From positions 1 through 33,248 of the forward strand of contig NZ_NFLH01000028.1 of assembly GCF_002160815.1 (NCBI RefSeq): DNA of 33,248 nucleotides, read 5' to 3'. Of this stretch, positions 16,690 to 25,758 are shown in pieces. The notes below the pieces were generated by a model that saw only the letters and a program-made list of their open reading frames with translations, did no database searches and was not told where the DNA came from. Numbering within the stretch: position 1 is the first letter of the stretch; every line of letters starts with the position of its first letter. Source of the DNA: Massilimicrobiota sp. An134. Lineage in GTDB: Bacteria > Bacillota_I > Bacilli_A > Erysipelotrichales > Coprobacillaceae. Made by a program: the position numbers and the translations under genes.

Positions 16690-19299
16690 ATGGAAGAATT
16701 AATTTTGATTGATGGAAATTCATTGTTATTTAAAGCTTATTATGCAACAGCATCAATGGGAAATTTAATGGTGAATAAAGATGGGATACCAACCAATGCA
16801 GTCTTTGGCTTTGCGAATATGTTACAAAAGATATTAGAACGTGAAAGTGCCTATATTGTTGTGGCATTTGATTATGGTAAAAAGACATTTAGAAATGATT
16901 TATTGGAACAATACAAAGCCACAAGAAAAGAGACACCGGATGAATTAAAATGTCAGTTTGCAATGGTCAGAGAATTTCTAGATGCTTATTCTATTCCTTA
17001 TTATGAATTAGAGGGATATGAAGGTGATGATTTAATTGGAACATTATCAAGGCTAGGGGAAGAACAAGGTTTAAGCGTGTCTATTTTTACAGGAGATAAA
17101 GATGCTTTTCAGCTTGTTTCTAAGCAGACAACAGTTTATCGTACTGTGAAAGGTGTCACTCAGCTTGATGTTTATACACCTGAAACAATTCAGGAAAAAT
17201 ATGGTTTGGTTCCTGATCAGATTCGTGATTTTCTAGGACTTATGGGAGATAGTGCTGATAATATTCCTGGAATTAAAGGTGTAGGTGAAAAAACAGCTTT
17301 AAAATTGCTTCATGAGTATGGGACGATTGAAAACTTAAAGGAACATATGCATGAAATCAAAGGAAAAATGGGTGAAAAGATTCGTGAAAATATTGATATC
17401 GGACTTCAGTCTAAGAAAATAGCTACGATTTTAAGAGATGTTCCTGTGACATTAGGTTTAAATCAGGCCCGTTATGATGGATATGATTTTGAAAAGCTCA
17501 AAGCTTTTTATACACATTATGATATGAATTCATTATTGAAAAAGATTTCTGTTGAATCACGTCCAACATCAAAAACGGATTTTCAATATGAAGTTGTTCA
17601 AAAAATGCCACCTATTCAAGAAGACAGTAGTGTTTTAGGTGCTATTTATGATTCTAATTATCATAAATCCATTGTTTTAGGATATGCTTTATATAATGCA
17701 CATCAGGCTTATTTCATTACTTTTGAAGATGCTCTCAAAGATCAGCAGTTTTTAGACTATTTAAAAGATGAGCATTATCATAAATACAGTTATAATATCA
17801 AAGCTCAAATTTTATCAGCCAAATGGAATGGTATTGAAATCAAAGGTATGGACTTTGATTTACAATTAGCCTCTTATATTTTAAATCCAAGTTTAAAAGA
17901 TGAAATGAAATATATTGGAGATTATTATGGTTATACATCTTTACAATATGAAGAAGAGGTTTTTGGAAAGAATACAAAGAAACATATTCCTGAATTAGAT
18001 TTATTAGCCAAACATACCATTTCTAAAGCGAAGGCTATCTATGATTTAAAAGATCAGGCCATTGAAAAACTAAAACAGGAAGAACAGTATGATTTGTATC
18101 AGAATCTAGAATTACCAGTCACTTATATTTTGGCTCAAATGGAATATGTTGGAGCTAAGATAGATGTTGATGTCTTGAAAAAACTGGAACAGAATTTTGA
18201 TCAGCAGATTAAAGAAATTGAAGAAGATATTTATATGCTGGCTGGTGAAAAATTCAATATTGCTTCTCCTAAACAGTTAGGTGATATTTTATTTCATAAA
18301 TTAGGTTTGCCTAATGGTAAAAAAACAAAGAGTGGATATTCTACATCACAGGATATCTTAGAAAAGATTGAAGACTTACATCCTATTGTGCCTTTGATTC
18401 AACAATATCGTATGTTGACAAAATTATCATCTACATATGTCAAAGGATTACAGGAACAAGTCTTTCCTGATGGTAAAATTCATACCATTTTTAATCAGGC
18501 TTTAACACAGACAGGACGTTTATCATCTATTGATCCTAACTTGCAAAATATTCCTGTCCGTCAGGAAGAAGGAAAACTGATTCGACAGGCTTTTGTAGCG
18601 AGTCATGATTATTTAATATCTTTTGATTATTCACAGATTGAATTGCGTATTTTAGCACATTTGGCTCAAGTGAAATCATTGATTGACGCTTTCCATCAAA
18701 ATAAAGATATCCATACACATACAGCGGCACTGGTTTTCAAAGTCAAAGATGAAGATGTCACTCCACAAATGCGTCGTCAGGCCAAAGCCGTTAACTTTGG
18801 AATCATTTATGGTATGGGAGAATTCCGTTTATCTAAACAGATCGGTGTGACATTATCTGAAGCTAAAGAATTCATTCGTCGCTATTTTGAAGAATATCCT
18901 GAAATTCAACAATATATGCATCGTGTTGTAGAAGACTGCAAAAAAAATGGTTATGTATCTACGGTATTGAATCGTAAACGTTATATTCCAACTATTAATG
19001 ATAAGAATTTTATGGTGCGTGAACAGGCAAAACGTTTTGCGATGAATTCTCCAATTCAGGGAAGCGGTGCTGATATTTTAAAACTTGCGATGATTCAGGT
19101 AGATCGTTTAATGAAAGAAAAGAAAATGAAATCACAAATGATTTTACAGGTGCACGATGAATTGATTTTTGATGTTTATAAAGAAGAATTGGATGAAATG
19201 ATGACGATCATCAAATCAGCTATGGAAAATGCCTTCCAAATGGAAGTTCCATTAAAAGTAGATGGAACTTATGCGACCAACTGGTATGATTTAAAATAA
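16690..19299 (+). CDS. polA: DNA polymerase I
   Basis: A repair and Okazaki-fragment maturation polymerase of 869 residues. The N-terminal 5'-3' exonuclease/FEN domain (1 to about 290) has LIDGNSLLFKAYYA, AFDYGKKTFR, GYEGDDLIGTL, TGDKDAFQL and GDSADNIPG. The central 3'-5' exonuclease domain (about 300-470) lacks the DxE catalytic pair (it reads AIYDSN near 318), so proofreading is probably lost, as in Bacillus Pol I. The polymerase domain has DYSQIELRI (Asp646), RRQAKAVNFGIIYG and QVHDELIF (Asp823). It is part of a dnaE-polA-mutM-coaE-dnaB-dnaI run with short gaps or overlaps. Confidence 0.96.
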   Translation: MEELILIDGNSLLFKAYYATASMGNLMVNKDGIPTNAVFGFANMLQKILERESAYIVVAFDYGKKTFRNDLLEQYKATRKETPDELKCQFAMVREFLDAYSIPYYELEGYEGDDLIGTLSRLGEEQGLSVSIFTGDKDAFQLVSKQTTVYRTVKGVTQLDVYTPETIQEKYGLVPDQIRDFLGLMGDSADNIPGIKGVGEKTALKLLHEYGTIENLKEHMHEIKGKMGEKIRENIDIGLQSKKIATILRDVPVTLGLNQARYDGYDFEKLKAFYTHYDMNSLLKKISVESRPTSKTDFQYEVVQKMPPIQEDSSVLGAIYDSNYHKSIVLGYALYNAHQAYFITFEDALKDQQFLDYLKDEHYHKYSYNIKAQILSAKWNGIEIKGMDFDLQLASYILNPSLKDEMKYIGDYYGYTSLQYEEEVFGKNTKKHIPELDLLAKHTISKAKAIYDLKDQAIEKLKQEEQYDLYQNLELPVTYILAQMEYVGAKIDVDVLKKLEQNFDQQIKEIEEDIYMLAGEKFNIASPKQLGDILFHKLGLPNGKKTKSGYSTSQDILEKIEDLHPIVPLIQQYRMLTKLSSTYVKGLQEQVFPDGKIHTIFNQALTQTGRLSSIDPNLQNIPVRQEEGKLIRQAFVASHDYLISFDYSQIELRILAHLAQVKSLIDAFHQNKDIHTHTAALVFKVKDEDVTPQMRRQAKAVNFGIIYGMGEFRLSKQIGVTLSEAKEFIRRYFEEYPEIQQYMHRVVEDCKKNGYVSTVLNRKRYIPTINDKNFMVREQAKRFAMNSPIQGSGADILKLAMIQVDRLMKEKKMKSQMILQVHDELIFDVYKEELDEMMTIIKSAMENAFQMEVPLKVDGTYATNWYDLK

Positions 19300-19306
19300 G
19301 GATTAT

Positions 19307-20119
19307 ATGCCAGAATTACCAGAAGTAGAAACCGTCAGGCGTACTTTAAAGAATTTTATTTTAGAACGCCCTATTTTAGGCATTGATGTTTATTATGATC
19401 GTATCATTCAGGGAGATACACAATTATTTGTCAAAAGTCTTCAACATGAAATCTTTTGTGATATTGATCGTGTTGGAAAATATCTGATTTTTAAATGTCA
19501 AAATCATGCATTTGTTTCTCATTTGCGTATGGAAGGAAAATTCCATATTGTTGAAAGTGATGAGCCTGTCAGTAAGCATACACATGTTGTCTTTCATATG
19601 GATAGGCATCAGGATTTAAGATATATAGATACAAGAAAGTTTGGACGAATGGAATTGGTGAGTCTGGATGATTATCGTGAACAGTTGCCTTTAAAGAAAT
19701 TAGGCCCAGAACCTTTTGAAATCACAACAGAGGCTTTATATGAACGTTTGCATCATTGTTCTTTGCCTATTAAAACAGCCTTGCTTGATCAAAGTATGAT
19801 GTGTGGGATAGGAAATATCTATGCCAATGAGATATGTTTTTATATGCATATCGATCCACGTACGAAAGCTTCTCGTTTATCTCGAAAAAGAGTGGATGAA
19901 TTAAGAAAGGTTGCGATTATGGTATTACAAAGTGCCATTGAACAGGGTGGCACAACGATTCATTCCTTTGATGCTAATGGGATACATGGTCTGTTTCAGG
20001 TTCAGCTTAAAGTTCATGGACAAAAGGTTTGTCCAGTCTGTCATCATGATATTAAAAAAGTCATGGTTCATCAGCGTGGCACTTATTTTTGTCCACAATG
20101 TCAAAAGAAACGTTATTAA
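19307..20119 (+). CDS. mutM: Formamidopyrimidine-DNA glycosylase
   Basis: A base-excision repair enzyme that removes 8-oxoguanine and Fapy lesions and nicks the abasic site. The mature N terminus is PELPEVETVRR (Pro2 nucleophile, Glu3). LRMEGKF, YIDTRKFGR and GIGNIYANE follow, and a zinc finger with Cys242, Cys245, Cys262 and Cys265 encloses Arg257 in HQRGTYFC. The 270 residues are complete. It starts seven bases after polA; the polA-mutM-coaE order is conserved in many Firmicutes. Confidence 0.95.
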   Translation: MPELPEVETVRRTLKNFILERPILGIDVYYDRIIQGDTQLFVKSLQHEIFCDIDRVGKYLIFKCQNHAFVSHLRMEGKFHIVESDEPVSKHTHVVFHMDRHQDLRYIDTRKFGRMELVSLDDYREQLPLKKLGPEPFEITTEALYERLHHCSLPIKTALLDQSMMCGIGNIYANEICFYMHIDPRTKASRLSRKRVDELRKVAIMVLQSAIEQGGTTIHSFDANGIHGLFQVQLKVHGQKVCPVCHHDIKKVMVHQRGTYFCPQCQKKRY

Positions 20120-20131
20120 GGGGTGTGAAAA

Positions 20132-20728
20132 ATGAGTCGAGTCATTGGAATTACGGGGTCAATTGCAGTGGGAAAAAGCAGTGTGACACAATATTTAAGA
20201 ACACATGGTTATTGTGTTTTGGATGCTGATGAGATTTCACATCAGGCTTTAGAAAAGAACAGTGGATGTTATCATCAGATCATTGCTCACTTTGACTGTT
20301 TAGATGAAAATGGAAATATCAGTCGCCAAAAGCTGGGACAGATTGTTTTCCATGATGCCAAAAAGAAAGCTTTATTAGAAAGTATTATTCACCCTTATGT
20401 GAAAACAACATTACAGGAGGGAATTGAGACTTCTCAAGAACCGCTGATCTTTTTAGATGTACCATTATTATATGAAACGCATATGGATGAAATGTGTGAT
20501 AGTGTCATTGTTGTTTATGTTGATGAAATGACTCAAATGAAACGTCTGATGGCACGCAATCATATTGATGAAACACAGGCTCAACATTTAATGAGTCAAC
20601 AAATATCTATTGAAAGAAAAAAAGACATGGGAGATTATATCATTGATAATCGTTATGGTTTTGAAGAGTTATATCAAAATATAGAAAGGGTATTAAAGGA
20701 TTTAAAAGATGAAACTGTATGTGACTGA
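20132..20728 (+). CDS. coaE: Dephospho-CoA kinase
   Basis: Last step of coenzyme A synthesis: ATP-dependent phosphorylation of the ribose 3'-OH. In 198 residues the P-loop GSIAVGKS (9-16) is slightly unusual next to the common GGIGSGKS. LDADEISHQ provides the substrate aspartate, IFLDVPLLYE the family core strand, and RKKDMGDYIIDN the C-terminal motif. Ribosome site AAGGGGTG. The gene overlaps dnaB by 20 bases. Confidence 0.93.
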   Translation: MSRVIGITGSIAVGKSSVTQYLRTHGYCVLDADEISHQALEKNSGCYHQIIAHFDCLDENGNISRQKLGQIVFHDAKKKALLESIIHPYVKTTLQEGIETSQEPLIFLDVPLLYETHMDEMCDSVIVVYVDEMTQMKRLMARNHIDETQAQHLMSQQISIERKKDMGDYIIDNRYGFEELYQNIERVLKDLKDETVCD

Positions 20729-21956
20729 TTTATATCGTGTAGAAATGCGTTATCCGCTTGATGACGTACAAATAGATACATTATATTCTCTGTATCAGCC
20801 TTTGATTGGCATGAATGCAACGCATTTGTATATGATGCTTGTCATGGAAGGAAAACGTATGCGCCGTTTTATTGCACCTTGTCCACTTTCACGTTTAACA
20901 TCTTATATGTCAATGAGTGTCATGGATATGGAAAAAGCTTTACGTAGTTTAGAAGCAATAGGATTGGTGAAAACCTATGTCAAACATGAAAATGATATAA
21001 CCCAGTATATTTATCGTCTTTATGCCCCTTTATCTTTAAAAGCATTCTTTAAAAATCAGATTTTATCTTCATTATTACAGTTATCTTTATCTGAAGATGA
21101 TTTTCAAAAAACAGTGCAATATTTTAAGATTTCTTTAGAAAATCTAGATGGTTATGAAGATATTACAGCAAGATTTCAAGATGTTTTTACTATCCAGCAT
21201 TCTCCCCCAAAAACACGTCTTTTAAAATACAATGAAGATTTGATCCATCAAACAACACAGGATGTCAAAATAGATTATGATTATGATTTATTGTATCAGA
21301 GTTTAGCAGATTATCAGGTCAATCGTTCTTTACTGAGTCAGGATGATTTGAAGTATGCGACAGAACTGGCTTATGTTTATCATGTTGATGCTTTAACATT
21401 GGCAGGCATCATGAAGGATGCTATGGAATCACAGGGAATCAATCGTAGTCGTATGAAACAGGCAATTCAAAAATATTTTGATGTATCTCAAACATCTCAA
21501 CTGCAGGAAGTTTATCATAAGCAGCCTTTACAGTTTCAAACATCAGATCAGACTTCATCACCACTTGTTTTACATATGAAATATTTAGATTCCTTAACAC
21601 CCTATGATCTTTTAAAAGATAAACAGGGAGGCAAAGAACCTGTCTATCATGATTTAATGATTGTGGAAACATTAATGGTTCAATTAGGTTTAAAACCTGC
21701 TGTGGTGAATGTTTTGATTGAATATGTCTTAGGTAAGAATAACAATCGTTTATCAAAACGTTATTGTGAAGCGATTGGTGCTTCATGGGCCCGTAAGAAT
21801 ATTCAGACGGCTATGGATGCCTATCGTGAATTGATGAATCAATCCACACCAGAACAATCCAAAGAAGAAGAGGTTTCATCATCTTCATCACAAAGTCAAG
21901 TGTCATCACAAGAGCTGATGGACTTACTTAATCAATTGAAGGAGGGACAATTATGA
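20709..21956 (+). CDS. dnaB: Replication initiation protein DnaB (DnaD-like, Gram-positive)
   Basis: The Gram-positive primosome protein DnaB (not the replicative helicase), which with DnaD and DnaI loads the helicase at oriC and at restart sites. In 415 residues, an N-terminal winged-helix-like part (YPLDDVQIDTLYSLYQPLIG, LTSYMSMSVMDMEKALRSLEAIGLV) is followed by a DnaD/DnaB C-terminal domain (about 290-380: LMVQLGLKPAVVNVLIEYVL, KNIQTAMDAYREL) and a Ser-rich tail. The identity rests on this layout plus the neighbouring dnaI. It overlaps coaE by 20 bases and dnaI by four. Confidence 0.9.
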   Translation: MKLYVTDLYRVEMRYPLDDVQIDTLYSLYQPLIGMNATHLYMMLVMEGKRMRRFIAPCPLSRLTSYMSMSVMDMEKALRSLEAIGLVKTYVKHENDITQYIYRLYAPLSLKAFFKNQILSSLLQLSLSEDDFQKTVQYFKISLENLDGYEDITARFQDVFTIQHSPPKTRLLKYNEDLIHQTTQDVKIDYDYDLLYQSLADYQVNRSLLSQDDLKYATELAYVYHVDALTLAGIMKDAMESQGINRSRMKQAIQKYFDVSQTSQLQEVYHKQPLQFQTSDQTSSPLVLHMKYLDSLTPYDLLKDKQGGKEPVYHDLMIVETLMVQLGLKPAVVNVLIEYVLGKNNNRLSKRYCEAIGASWARKNIQTAMDAYRELMNQSTPEQSKEEEVSSSSSQSQVSSQELMDLLNQLKEGQL

Positions 21957-22846
21957 TCAAAATATCTGATATGATCGTCAAAGATGATATTGAAAAGTTA
22001 AAAAAAGAAAGCCAGTATGCATTATTAAAGGAACAAAATATTCAAGCTTTTTTAAAACAGAATCATTTAGATCCATCTGTTATGGATGATTACTGGGTAG
22101 AATTTTTAGATTATAATGATGATTTTCATGTTTGTCAGTCATGTCAATCTTTAAATCAGTGTCCTAAGGATACCATAGGTATGCAAAAAATATTAAAATA
22201 TTATGATGGTGAAATTGTTTTAGAACTGCAAAGCTGTCCTTTTGGTAAAGAAATTGAAAAGAAGAGAAAACTTCTCGATCACTTTGTGATGAGTAATGTT
22301 AGTGAAGATTTAATGCTGACAGATTTGTCTTCACTCAAGATTGTTGAAAATGCGGCGAAACTTTCAGCTAATCATCAAAATGCTTTAGGACATATTCTTA
22401 AGTATTCACAGACACCCACTTCACAAGGACTTTTCTTACATGGTCCAATGGGAAGTGGAAAGACAACATTGTTGGCTGGTTTGATGAATAGTTTAGCTAA
22501 GAAAGATAAACAGATTGGATTTATTCATTTTCCAACTTATCTGATTGATCTCAAAGCGAGTTTTTCTTCTGGTGATAATGAATACGCTATGGATAAGTTG
22601 TTGAAGGTTGATTATTTACTGTTGGATGAATTAGGTGAAGAAAATATCACAGCGTGGTCACGTGATGAAATTCTATTAACCATTTTATCTTATCGTTTAT
22701 TGAATCATTTACCTACTTTTTTTACAAGTATGTATGGTTATAATGAATTAAAAAAAGTCTATACTTTAAAAAAAGGTGATGAAATTCGTGCAAATACAAT
22801 TATTTCAAAATTGAAAGCGTTAAGCATTGAAATAATGCTTGACTGA
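21953..22846 (+). CDS. dnaI: Primosomal helicase loader DnaI
   Basis: An AAA+ ATPase that loads the replicative helicase with DnaB/DnaD. In 297 residues, the N-terminal domain has a zinc-type cysteine set (Cys61, Cys64, Cys70, Cys95). The AAA+ domain carries Walker A GPMGSGKTT (164-172) and Walker B YLLLDELGEE (221-230), with WSRDEI and a sensor region ending in IISKLKALS. The ATG overlaps the dnaB stop (ATGA). It closes the replication cluster; the pfkA promoter begins in its last codons. Confidence 0.93.
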   Translation: MIKISDMIVKDDIEKLKKESQYALLKEQNIQAFLKQNHLDPSVMDDYWVEFLDYNDDFHVCQSCQSLNQCPKDTIGMQKILKYYDGEIVLELQSCPFGKEIEKKRKLLDHFVMSNVSEDLMLTDLSSLKIVENAAKLSANHQNALGHILKYSQTPTSQGLFLHGPMGSGKTTLLAGLMNSLAKKDKQIGFIHFPTYLIDLKASFSSGDNEYAMDKLLKVDYLLLDELGEENITAWSRDEILLTILSYRLLNHLPTFFTSMYGYNELKKVYTLKKGDEIRANTIISKLKALSIEIMLD

Positions 22847-22867
22847 ACCAAAATGACGATATAGAAT
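22839..22867 (+). promoter_or_regulatory. Promoter of pfkA-pyk
   Basis: TTGACT (22839-22844), a 17-base spacer and TAGAAT (22862-22867). The -35 box sits in the last codons of dnaI. Confidence 0.6.
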
Positions 22868-22899
22868 GTACTCGAAAGTATAGAATACAACGTCATTTT
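22850..22899. repeat. Long-arm inverted repeat around the pfkA promoter
   Basis: AAAATGACG (22850-22858) and CGTCATTTT (22891-22899) are a perfect 9-base inverted repeat separated by 32 bases. TATAGAAT occurs twice inside (22860-22867 and 22879-22886). The -10 box falls within it, so it may be an operator for glycolytic control. A read-through terminator with a large loop is the alternative. Confidence 0.45.
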
Positions 22900-22939
22900 A
22901 TGATAAAATAATAACGAAAAAAGCGAGAGGAGAGTAGTT

Positions 22940-23899
22940 ATGGTGAAATGCATTGGAGTATTAACTTCTGGTGGAGATGCGCCAGGAATGAACGCAGCTA
23001 TCCGTGCTGTAACAAGAACTTGTTTAAACAAGGGAATTAAAATTTATGGGGTGCGATTAGGATATAAAGGACTTCATGATGGTGAATTTATTGAATTCGA
23101 TAGGCATAGTACACGTAATATTATTAACATTGGGGGAACATTCTTAAAATCTGCACGTTTTCCTGAATTTAAAGACCCTAAAGTCAGAGAAGAAGCCATT
23201 GAACAAATGAAAAAAGTTGGAATGGAAGCTTTGGTTGTTATTGGGGGAGATGGAAGCTATAATGGAGCTTTAAAATTAACAGAAATGGGAATCAACTGTA
23301 TTGGTATTCCTGGAACAATAGATAATGATATTCCTGATACTGATTTTACAATTGGATTTGATACAGCTTTAAATACAATTGTAGATGCTTTAGATAAATT
23401 AAGAGATACATCAAGCTCACATCAAAGATGTACAATTCTTGAAGTTATGGGAAGAAGATGTGGTGACTTGGCTGTTCATGCAGGACTTGCCTGTGGAGCA
23501 GAAATGATTGTGACAAGCGAAAGTGGTTTTGATGAAGAAGAAGTCATTGAAACTTTAAAACGTTCAAAAGCTTCTGATAAAAAACATGCTTTGGTTGTTA
23601 TTACTGAACATATTACTGATGTTCATGAACTTGCAAAACGTGTTGAAGAAGCAACTGGTTTTGAAACACGTGCTAATGTTTTAGGACATATGCAAAGAGG
23701 TGGACGTCCATCTGCTAGAGATCGTGTTTTAGCTACTCGTATGGGAATCAAAGCTGTTGAATTATTAGAAGAAGGTAAAGGCGGTCTTTGCATTAGTGAT
23801 GTTAAAGGTGAAATTGTTGGACTACCAATTCAAGAAGTCTTAGGACATAAACGTAAAGTCAATCAAGGTATTTACGAAGATGTATTAAAACTTCGTTAA
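22940..23899 (+). CDS. pfkA: ATP-dependent 6-phosphofructokinase
   Basis: It commits fructose 6-phosphate to glycolysis. The 319 residues are the standard bacterial length. LTSGGDAPGMNAAIRAV (8-24), GGDGSYNG (102-109), PGTIDNDI (124-131, catalytic Asp128) and MGRRCGDLA (170-178) are present. The glycine after GGD marks the ATP-dependent and not the pyrophosphate-dependent type. A GAGAGGAGAG ribosome site precedes the ATG. pyk follows after 32 bases, the common Firmicutes pfkA-pyk pair. Confidence 0.96.
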   Translation: MVKCIGVLTSGGDAPGMNAAIRAVTRTCLNKGIKIYGVRLGYKGLHDGEFIEFDRHSTRNIINIGGTFLKSARFPEFKDPKVREEAIEQMKKVGMEALVVIGGDGSYNGALKLTEMGINCIGIPGTIDNDIPDTDFTIGFDTALNTIVDALDKLRDTSSSHQRCTILEVMGRRCGDLAVHAGLACGAEMIVTSESGFDEEEVIETLKRSKASDKKHALVVITEHITDVHELAKRVEEATGFETRANVLGHMQRGGRPSARDRVLATRMGIKAVELLEEGKGGLCISDVKGEIVGLPIQEVLGHKRKVNQGIYEDVLKLR

Positions 23900-23931
23900 A
23901 TATAAACTAAGCTATAGGAGATTAATTGAGA

Positions 23932-25356
23932 ATGAAAGATAAGATGAAGAAAACAAAGATTATTTGTACAATTGGACCTGCATCTGAAGATCCAAAAATG
24001 TTAAAAAAATTAGTTTTAGCTGGTATGAATGTTATGCGTTGTAACTTCTCTCATGGTGATTATGAAGAACATGGTAAAAAAATGCAAACAATGCGTGATG
24101 TCAATGCTGAACTTGGGACAAACTGTGCTATTTTATTAGATACAAAAGGGCCTGAAATTAGAACTGGTGATTTTGAAGGTGGATTTACTGAATTTAAAAA
24201 AGGACAAGTATCTACAATCTGTGTGGAAGATATCGTAGGGACTGCAGATCGTTTCACAATCACTTATAAAGATTTATACAAAGATGTTAAACCTGGTGGA
24301 TTTATCTTAGTAAACGATGGTCAAGTTGAATTATTAGTTGACCATGTTGAAGGAACTGATATCGTTTGTGTTTGTGCAAATGATGGTAAAGTCAAAAATA
24401 AACGTGGAATCAATGTTCCTGGTATCGAACTTGGATTTGATTTCATTTCTGAAAAAGATAGAGCTGACTTAGAATTTGGATGTCAACAAGATGTAGATTA
24501 CATCGCTGCATCATTTGTACGTCGTCCTCAAGACGTTTTAGATGTTAAAAAAGTATTAGTTGAAAATGGAAAACCTGATATTCAAATCATCGCTAAAATT
24601 GAAAATAGCGAAGGTGTTGAAAAAATGGATGATATCATTAAAGTTGCTGATGGTATCATGGTTGCACGTGGGGATTTAGGTGTTGAAGTTCCTGCTGAAG
24701 ATGTACCATTAATTCAAAAAGAATTAATCAGAAAATGTAAAGCAGCTGGTAAAGTTGTTATTACTGCAACACAAATGCTTGAATCTATGCAAGAAAATCC
24801 AAGACCAACTCGTGCTGAAGTCAGCGACGTTGCAAACGCTATTTATGATGGTACTGATGCTATTATGTTATCTGGTGAATCTGCACAAGGTAAATATCCA
24901 GAAGAAGCTGTTATGGTTATGAACAAAATTGCAATTAAAACAGAATCTACATTAGATTATGCTTCATTACATAGAAAAGCTGTCAGAACTGCATCTGATG
25001 ATCCTTCTGAAGCTATCTGTATGTCAGTAGCTGAAATTGCAACAAAATTCAATGTTGCTGCCATCGTTGCATTTACAGAATCTGGATTTACAGCAAAGAA
25101 AATGTCTAGATATAGACCAGAATGTCCAATCATTGCGGCAACTCCATATGAAAAAACAACTAAGAAATTAGCAATTAACTGGGGTGTTAAATCTGTCACA
25201 TGTAAACACATGGATACAACAGAAGGTTTATTAAACTTAGCTGAAGTTATTGCAAAAGAAAACGGTGTTAATGCTGGGGAAACAATCCTTGTTACTGGAG
25301 GAACTCCTGGTGTTCGTGGAACAACAAGCTACTTACAATTAATCACTGTTAAATAA
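23932..25356 (+). CDS. pyk: Pyruvate kinase
   Basis: It converts PEP and ADP to pyruvate and ATP. Start candidates are TTG 23926 (5 bases after AGGAG), ATG 23932 (11 bases) and ATG 23944; ATG 23932 is preferred. The 474 residues contain TKIICTIGPAS, CNFSHG, DTKGPEIRTG, IAKIEN, GIMVARGDLGVEVP and ATQMLESM with the full C-terminal allosteric domain. The extra PEP-utiliser-like C-terminal domain of Bacillus Pyk is absent, so this is the short form. Last gene of the operon, with a terminator 30 bases on. Confidence 0.96.
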   Translation: MKDKMKKTKIICTIGPASEDPKMLKKLVLAGMNVMRCNFSHGDYEEHGKKMQTMRDVNAELGTNCAILLDTKGPEIRTGDFEGGFTEFKKGQVSTICVEDIVGTADRFTITYKDLYKDVKPGGFILVNDGQVELLVDHVEGTDIVCVCANDGKVKNKRGINVPGIELGFDFISEKDRADLEFGCQQDVDYIAASFVRRPQDVLDVKKVLVENGKPDIQIIAKIENSEGVEKMDDIIKVADGIMVARGDLGVEVPAEDVPLIQKELIRKCKAAGKVVITATQMLESMQENPRPTRAEVSDVANAIYDGTDAIMLSGESAQGKYPEEAVMVMNKIAIKTESTLDYASLHRKAVRTASDDPSEAICMSVAEIATKFNVAAIVAFTESGFTAKKMSRYRPECPIIAATPYEKTTKKLAINWGVKSVTCKHMDTTEGLLNLAEVIAKENGVNAGETILVTGGTPGVRGTTSYLQLITVK

Positions 25357-25383
25357 ATTTTCAATCAATTTCTATTCATGAGA

Positions 25384-25413
25384 AAAGTATCACTTTCAAA
25401 GTGATGCTTTTTT
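25384..25413 (+). terminator. Terminator of pfkA-pyk
   Basis: AAGTATCACT (25385-25394) pairs with AGTGATGCTT (25400-25409) with one T-G pair, then T6. Confidence 0.85.
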
Positions 25414-25511
25414 ATGTAAAATTTACATTTTAGAGATTTTTTCATATTTTATACACAAAAATATGATATTTTAAATATAGAAAAGAAATAAAGAGAAAGG
25501 TATGCTGAAAT

Positions 25512-25727
25512 ATGTTTCATCAAGCAGGAGATAAACTGAAGGTTTGTTCCTATTTATTTATGATTTTCTATACAATAAAATCACTCATTTTTCGATTACA
25601 ATATATATTGTCAATTGAAAATTTATTCAGTTTTTCAAAAGATATTGTTTTTGCATTCATTGTGTCATTATTGATTTATGGCTGTAGCTATATAGTGAAA
25701 TTATATGAAAATAAGAATATTTTATAA
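25512..25727 (+). CDS. Small membrane protein, paralogue 1
   Basis: 71 residues with an AAAGG ribosome site 11 bases upstream. Two hydrophobic segments (about 10-30 and 46-62) predict a two-pass membrane protein. It shares a layout with the next gene: D/SK-LKVC-Y-F near the start and a SLLIYGxxxIVxxYE ending. No known motif or function. The pair is flanked by terminators of housekeeping genes, which suggests a small lineage-specific insertion. Confidence 0.6.
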   Translation: MFHQAGDKLKVCSYLFMIFYTIKSLIFRLQYILSIENLFSFSKDIVFAFIVSLLIYGCSYIVKLYENKNIL

Positions 25728-25742
25728 ACTCCAAAAATGACA

Positions 25743-25750
25743 GGGGGGGG
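25743..25750 (+). repeat. G8 homopolymer in the leader of paralogue 2
   Basis: Eight consecutive G residues, contributing the ribosome site (AGGGGG) of the gene starting at 25759. Long G runs are rare in such AT-rich DNA and prone to slippage, which would alter the spacing to the GTG start. Confidence 0.7.
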
Positions 25751-25758
25751 TACATAAC

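Noticed and set aside
17560-18000. Inactive proofreading domain in Pol I
   Set aside because: Loss of the exonuclease acidic residues is common in Pol I of Bacillus and relatives.
21439-21786. 115-residue minus-strand open frame within dnaB
   Set aside because: It lies wholly antisense to a well-supported gene and has no protein-like features.
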